A DNA stretch of 64,000 bases from Harmothoe impar (Eukaryota; Annelida; Polychaeta; Phyllodocida; Polynoidae): NCBI GenBank assembly GCA_947462335.1, contig OX381709.1, positions 63,232,609 through 63,296,608 of the forward strand, written 5' to 3'. The notes below the pieces were generated by a model. That model saw nothing but the letters and a program-made list of their open reading frames with translations. It ran no database searches and was not told the origin of the DNA. Of the stretch, positions 60,004 through 64,000 are shown piece by piece. Made by a program: the position numbers and the translations under genes. Within the stretch, counting starts at the first letter, position 1; the number at the start of each line of letters is the position of its first letter.

Positions 60004-61830
60004 GTGCCCCCTGGTGACCAAAACCAGAACTAAAAAATCCGCATGAAGGGGTCTTTTCCCTATATTGGTCACAATTGCAGTGTGTAAGAGGGCATAGGAG
60101 AAGTAAGGAACTTCGACACAATCGGATGCTCGAAGTGGGGGATGTGGTGCTGAGAGAACGTAGTATAAGGGGGAGGGGGATTCATTTACAAAATGTATAC
60201 CTATATTATTTCAATTAACCTTATGTGTGTACAACTTAACGTTGTTCTACTCTAAATCGGATACAGGTCTGTGGTGTGAGCGTTCCACTGCATCAAAAGT
60301 GAACCTTTGGCGCCATCTGGCTTGTAATAAGCCTTATTTCTGTTACAAGCCGAATCAAAGATGAAGCCAATTGGACTTTGAGAGAAACTAAACTGGGGTG
60401 TGGCAACGAGCAGTGACATTCCCCTTCGCCGTTGAAAGTGGAAAAGAGTAATAATCATACTTTATTTAATTTAACAACAGACTGGGTGGATTTGGAGAGG
60501 TGCTGTCGGAACACGCCCATTGTGCTAAAAGCAAACGAAAGGGTGATCTGACTACGAAAATGTAGCTGCAGTGACTCCGTAGCAGTTTGATTTGCATTCC
60601 GAACGACCAAAAATTCGATCTTCTAAATTGCATTGTACAATGCAGACCAAATACCCTGAATTGTAAAGGAAAATTTAAGTTTGAGACCAGACATCTTGAA
60701 CTGAGATATTTAAGAGTCGCAATACTCAGGATTTGTGTAATCCAAAGATAAGCACACATGCTGAGCTAAGGTCAGGTCCCCGAGGGCACTTCTAAAAGTC
60801 ACTTAGCTAACCCTCCAACTAAGCCAATAGGTGGGAAATTTGATTAGTTTGTCACCTCTTGTGTCAGGCCGCTACTAATAGTATTTGCATCGATTTCCTT
60901 TCAGTGCTATTTGACAATGAAGAAAAGAACCATCCGGGTCTATTCCGGCCGTATAAACATGCGTGTTGACCAATGGGTGCGCCCACATGCTAAGTGTGGA
61001 CCTGCTTTGCCCTTTCCGCCGCCCCCAGCGCCATCTGCGGGGCTTATTGGCAAACACTCGTGTTTTCTCATACACAACCCACGTGACTGGTAAACAGGTA
61101 AAGTCTTTGGATACAACCGACAAACATGACCCAATGTTGACACCCCGGCGTTTGTCTGGGTTTTCCTTTCACAGTTATTCTCTAGGAAAAGTTTGGCTTC
61201 AGCAATTGTGCCCACAGTCCTCAGGCTTGGGCGTGTAATTGCCTGAACATGGATTTTCTATTCAGGCCAATTCAGGCATCATGATGTGAGTGATCATGAA
61301 CACCTTCATGGGGGTTATATTCATAAACTTTTATAAAAGAGGAAAGTTTGAATGTCAAACCTATAATGTTCCCTTAGATAATTTTACATTCGTAAACTTT
61401 ATATCATATATATGACCCTAAACTTGAGATCAGAATACATTTTTGTACTGTTTTCTGCGATCCTCACAGACGCATATTCTGCAGTAGTTTTACAAGTAAC
61501 TATATCGGTTAGACCTAACTAAAAAGTTCAAATGGATGTTGGCTGGAGGGAACTACAATATGACTAAGGTCCTAGAATTATATGCACCTGGCAAAGTTTT
61601 TATATGCTAAATTACAATTGGCATATTCTGGGGATGTGTAGCACGTGCAATGCCCCTAAATAAGATTTTGGAATTTCGCCTATAGATTGGTGTATTTATT
61701 AGCATTCTGAAAGGTCTGGGCACATTGTCTGTGATAGTCTTTGAAATTTTATTTTCAGAATGCTGTGAGCAGGCAAGCAGAAAGGGGTATCCCCGCGGGA
61801 TTAGTACCAATTTTAGCCACCAGGGGGCTC
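60004..61830. promoter_or_regulatory. Cluster of four CTCF-like motifs
   Basis: Sequences close to the bilaterian CTCF core CCASYAGRKGGCRS occur at 60004-60017 (minus, TCACCAGGGGGCAC), 60310-60323 (minus, core AGATGGCGC), 61028-61041 (minus, CCCGCAGATGGCGC) and 61817-61830 (plus, CCACCAGGGGGCTC). Three match 13 of 14 positions and one matches 11. It could be a domain boundary upstream of the gene, if the host has CTCF. Confidence 0.35.
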
Positions 61831-64000
61831 CACCATGGCCTAAAATGGTAGAAACTGGCTAATATTTGCATTTTGGTACTTTTTTCTGGCGAATTCAGTA
61901 GTCTTACACAAAAACATTCCAATTTTGGTGGAAAGCATCCTTATTTGGAATATAAAAAGAACGTTTTAGAGCCTAAATGGGTCTCTTTGTTGATATGTGT
62001 TGCCATGGAAACGTGTTTTTCATTCCTAATAAACAAAATAAAGAATCCCATTGATAGAATGATTCACGAGGATTACTATGGTCAAAAAGAGGATAAAATT
62101 ATCATTTCTAGATCAAAATCTATGGCCTTCAGAATGAAAATGTATGATCATTTTCTAATTATTCTAATTATGCAAATCAGATAGAGATATCTTGGAAACT
62201 ATGAGACTTAGAGCTAATTTGGGTTTTGGATAGGGCAATGCCCACTTATATTCAAATAGCCATTTCTCAAAAACTAGAAATGATATCTTCTTGTGTAATA
62301 TATCACTGCAAAGCTTATTGTATCAATTTTAAAGTTGACATTTTTGTTGGATATCCCTTTTCCCTTGCCTGTACACTGCTGTATTATATGCGTGATCACG
62401 AGTGCAACATAGTTGCTACCCCAACATATTATTGCATATTTCAATTAGGAGGAGCCTTCACCCCCCGCCCCAGCTGCGCCCGTATTCCGCCCCCTATTCT
62501 GAAATTCTGAAATTTTTTCGGTTTCCTCCCTTGTGATGTGCTCAAGTCCCCCCCCCCCATTATGCATGGCTGCATTTGAGCCTCTCAGTGATTCTCAGTG
62601 CTTAAGAATAAAGAGGATATCTCAGAGTTATGATGTGGTATTCTCATGACACTTCTTACAACCAGTAATCATCAATCCATATCTGAATAACAAATGGGAA
62701 TGTTTGGTCATGCAATATTAAAACCTCAGTGTTCTACAACATTATGACATGACGTTCTCAACGAATTGCTGTATGGACTCTTCATCAAACCTGGTTAAAA
62801 TTTGGGGGCATACACTGATATATCAAAAGAACTGCGTGCTTTAACATCTAGGTAGGTAATCAACTCATGTTTATTCTCTTAGAGGAATAGAGTATCCATG
62901 GGAAATTGATGCAATAGAATACTAGACAGGTGCATATCCATTTTTTATGCAATGAACAGATTATGGTTACAATGTCATGTGGATTGGTGGTGAACATAAC
63001 ATTATGTAAACCTCCCCCTCCCATAAATGTTACATAAACCACCCTTTATGTGAGCCACATTTTGAACCTTTTGATGAAATAAATGATAATTGTTTTAAGT
63101 GCAAGAACCATACAATGCATGATTCTGATGCTCATGCATACCTTCCCAGATAATGGAAAACATTATTTATTGATATCTTACATATTTCTGGCTGTTTGGG
63201 CTGTCACATACACCACTCTCTTGAAATTACAGCTATTTTTTTCAATTTCTAGATGTTATTCCACAAAGGCATTTAATGCTTTTTCCCCGTTATTTTTTAA
63301 ATTTGTCACACAAAACTAATCGGATTCCTCAATCTGAGCAATGAATAATGCTTGCTTCCAAATCATTTTCTTTAGAAAAATGGAATCTAATGCTTCTGTC
63401 ACGTAAACCACCTAAAAGTGATGGACATTTTCCCATTCAATTAAACATATATATAAATATGTAATATAAATATAATAAGTAAATAGCGTTATAAACCTCA
63501 ACACTTACCCTAATGATCAATACCAAGTATCATTGTTAAAACTGCCTTTGTAGTAGCGTCAACATTATCTCAATATTGCAGGTGTCACCTCAGGACTACA
63601 TTCATACCAACCACACCCCCCCCCCCCCACACACACACACATAAAAAACAAAGACTCCATGGGATTTCAAAGACAAAAGGCATCAATTTTGGAAACCTTG
63701 GAAAGCATCATTACAGACACATTTCTTAATAACCCAGTTGGCAGCAGGCCTACCTCTAAGGCTGAGGGTTCAATAATTTCTTGGAATTTTCCTAAAGCGT
63801 TTTCTGAAATAGACTCTGAACCAAGGCACATCAGATGTATCCTTAATTGCGTCTTCCTTAATTTACTAGCTCCAATCCATCTTGTCAAGACTTTCTCACC
63901 CTCTAAACCCTGTTTGACACGCAAATGCATTCTAGTGCAACCAAGGCTTTATAGATACACATCGGTACCCTATAATGAGTAAGAAGCTTTACAAAGACAC
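61831..64000. other. AT-rich right flank
   Basis: Only short homopolymer and CA-rich tracts (for example about 63618-63644) were seen. Open frames here lack splice or family features. Confidence 0.4.

Noticed and set aside
60875..61238. Overlapping ORFs on both strands in a GC-richer patch
   Set aside because: Neither strand shows a recognisable domain; the patch coincides with CTCF-like motifs and may be regulatory.
1..64000. tRNA genes, CRISPR arrays, bacterial operons
   Set aside because: No B-box-like GGTTCGANTCC was found, no regularly spaced identical repeats with unique spacers, and the genes are spliced.

Overview
The window is animal nuclear DNA, most likely from a marine-type invertebrate; I cannot name the species. 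It has intron-rich genes with GT-AG introns, AT-rich non-coding DNA, GC-rich exons, many small DNA-transposon relics and one almost intact Ty3/Gypsy LTR retrotransposon. No tRNA, rRNA, CRISPR array or bacterial operon was seen.

Host gene. Most of the window (9023-58554, minus strand) is one gene for a long coiled-coil protein. I traced 27 coding exons whose splice sites and phases all agree. The chain is 4,140 nt, 1,379 residues plus stop. It starts with a Ser/Arg/Pro-rich head (exons 1-3), continues as a rod of about 950 residues (exons 3-27), and ends in a Pro-rich tail with three LADL motifs. A second first coding exon at 58450-58554 also begins Met-Ser-Val, is also in phase 0, and can replace exon 1. 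The family is not identified; a centrosomal/rootlet or cytoskeletal scaffold is only a guess.

Nested gene. Inside the intron between exons 19 and 20, on the plus strand, lies an intronless gene (20786-21145, 119 aa). It has a TATA-like box upstream and a near-perfect replication-dependent histone mRNA stem-loop downstream (21188-21203), yet its protein is not a core histone that I recognise.

Retrotransposon. The host intron between exons 2 and 3 holds an 11.56 kb Ty3/Gypsy element (31319/31321-42880) in antisense orientation to the gene. Its 547-bp LTRs differ at one base. It carries gag, a pol joined through a likely -1 frameshift (slippery run plus hairpin), and AT-hooks after the integrase. 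Between pol and the 3' LTR it has a third large ORF (803 aa) with Cys/His clusters, a basic NLS and a coiled coil, behind its own CCAAT/GC-box/TATA promoter. The palindromic 9-mer ACCGWCGGT occurs 11 times across the element and was not seen in the flanks. A possible reading is that the third ORF encodes a DNA-binding regulator or anti-silencing factor acting on these sites.

Edges and repeats. The left end has a candidate three-exon end of a plus-strand gene (649-2033), the first exon of an arrestin-domain-like gene (3227-3344, minus) with a CpG-rich promoter, a G-run inverted-repeat element (4086-4409), a second CpG-rich patch (6290-6620) and a decayed ORF (8248-8419). Other repeats are a hAT-type MITE inserted in a TA-target MITE (44117-44735), an intact relative (53729-53950), a decayed MITE beside exon 4, a minisatellite (44741-45050), palindrome and tandem clusters near 51.0-51.4 kb, and four CTCF-like motifs at 60.0-61.8 kb.
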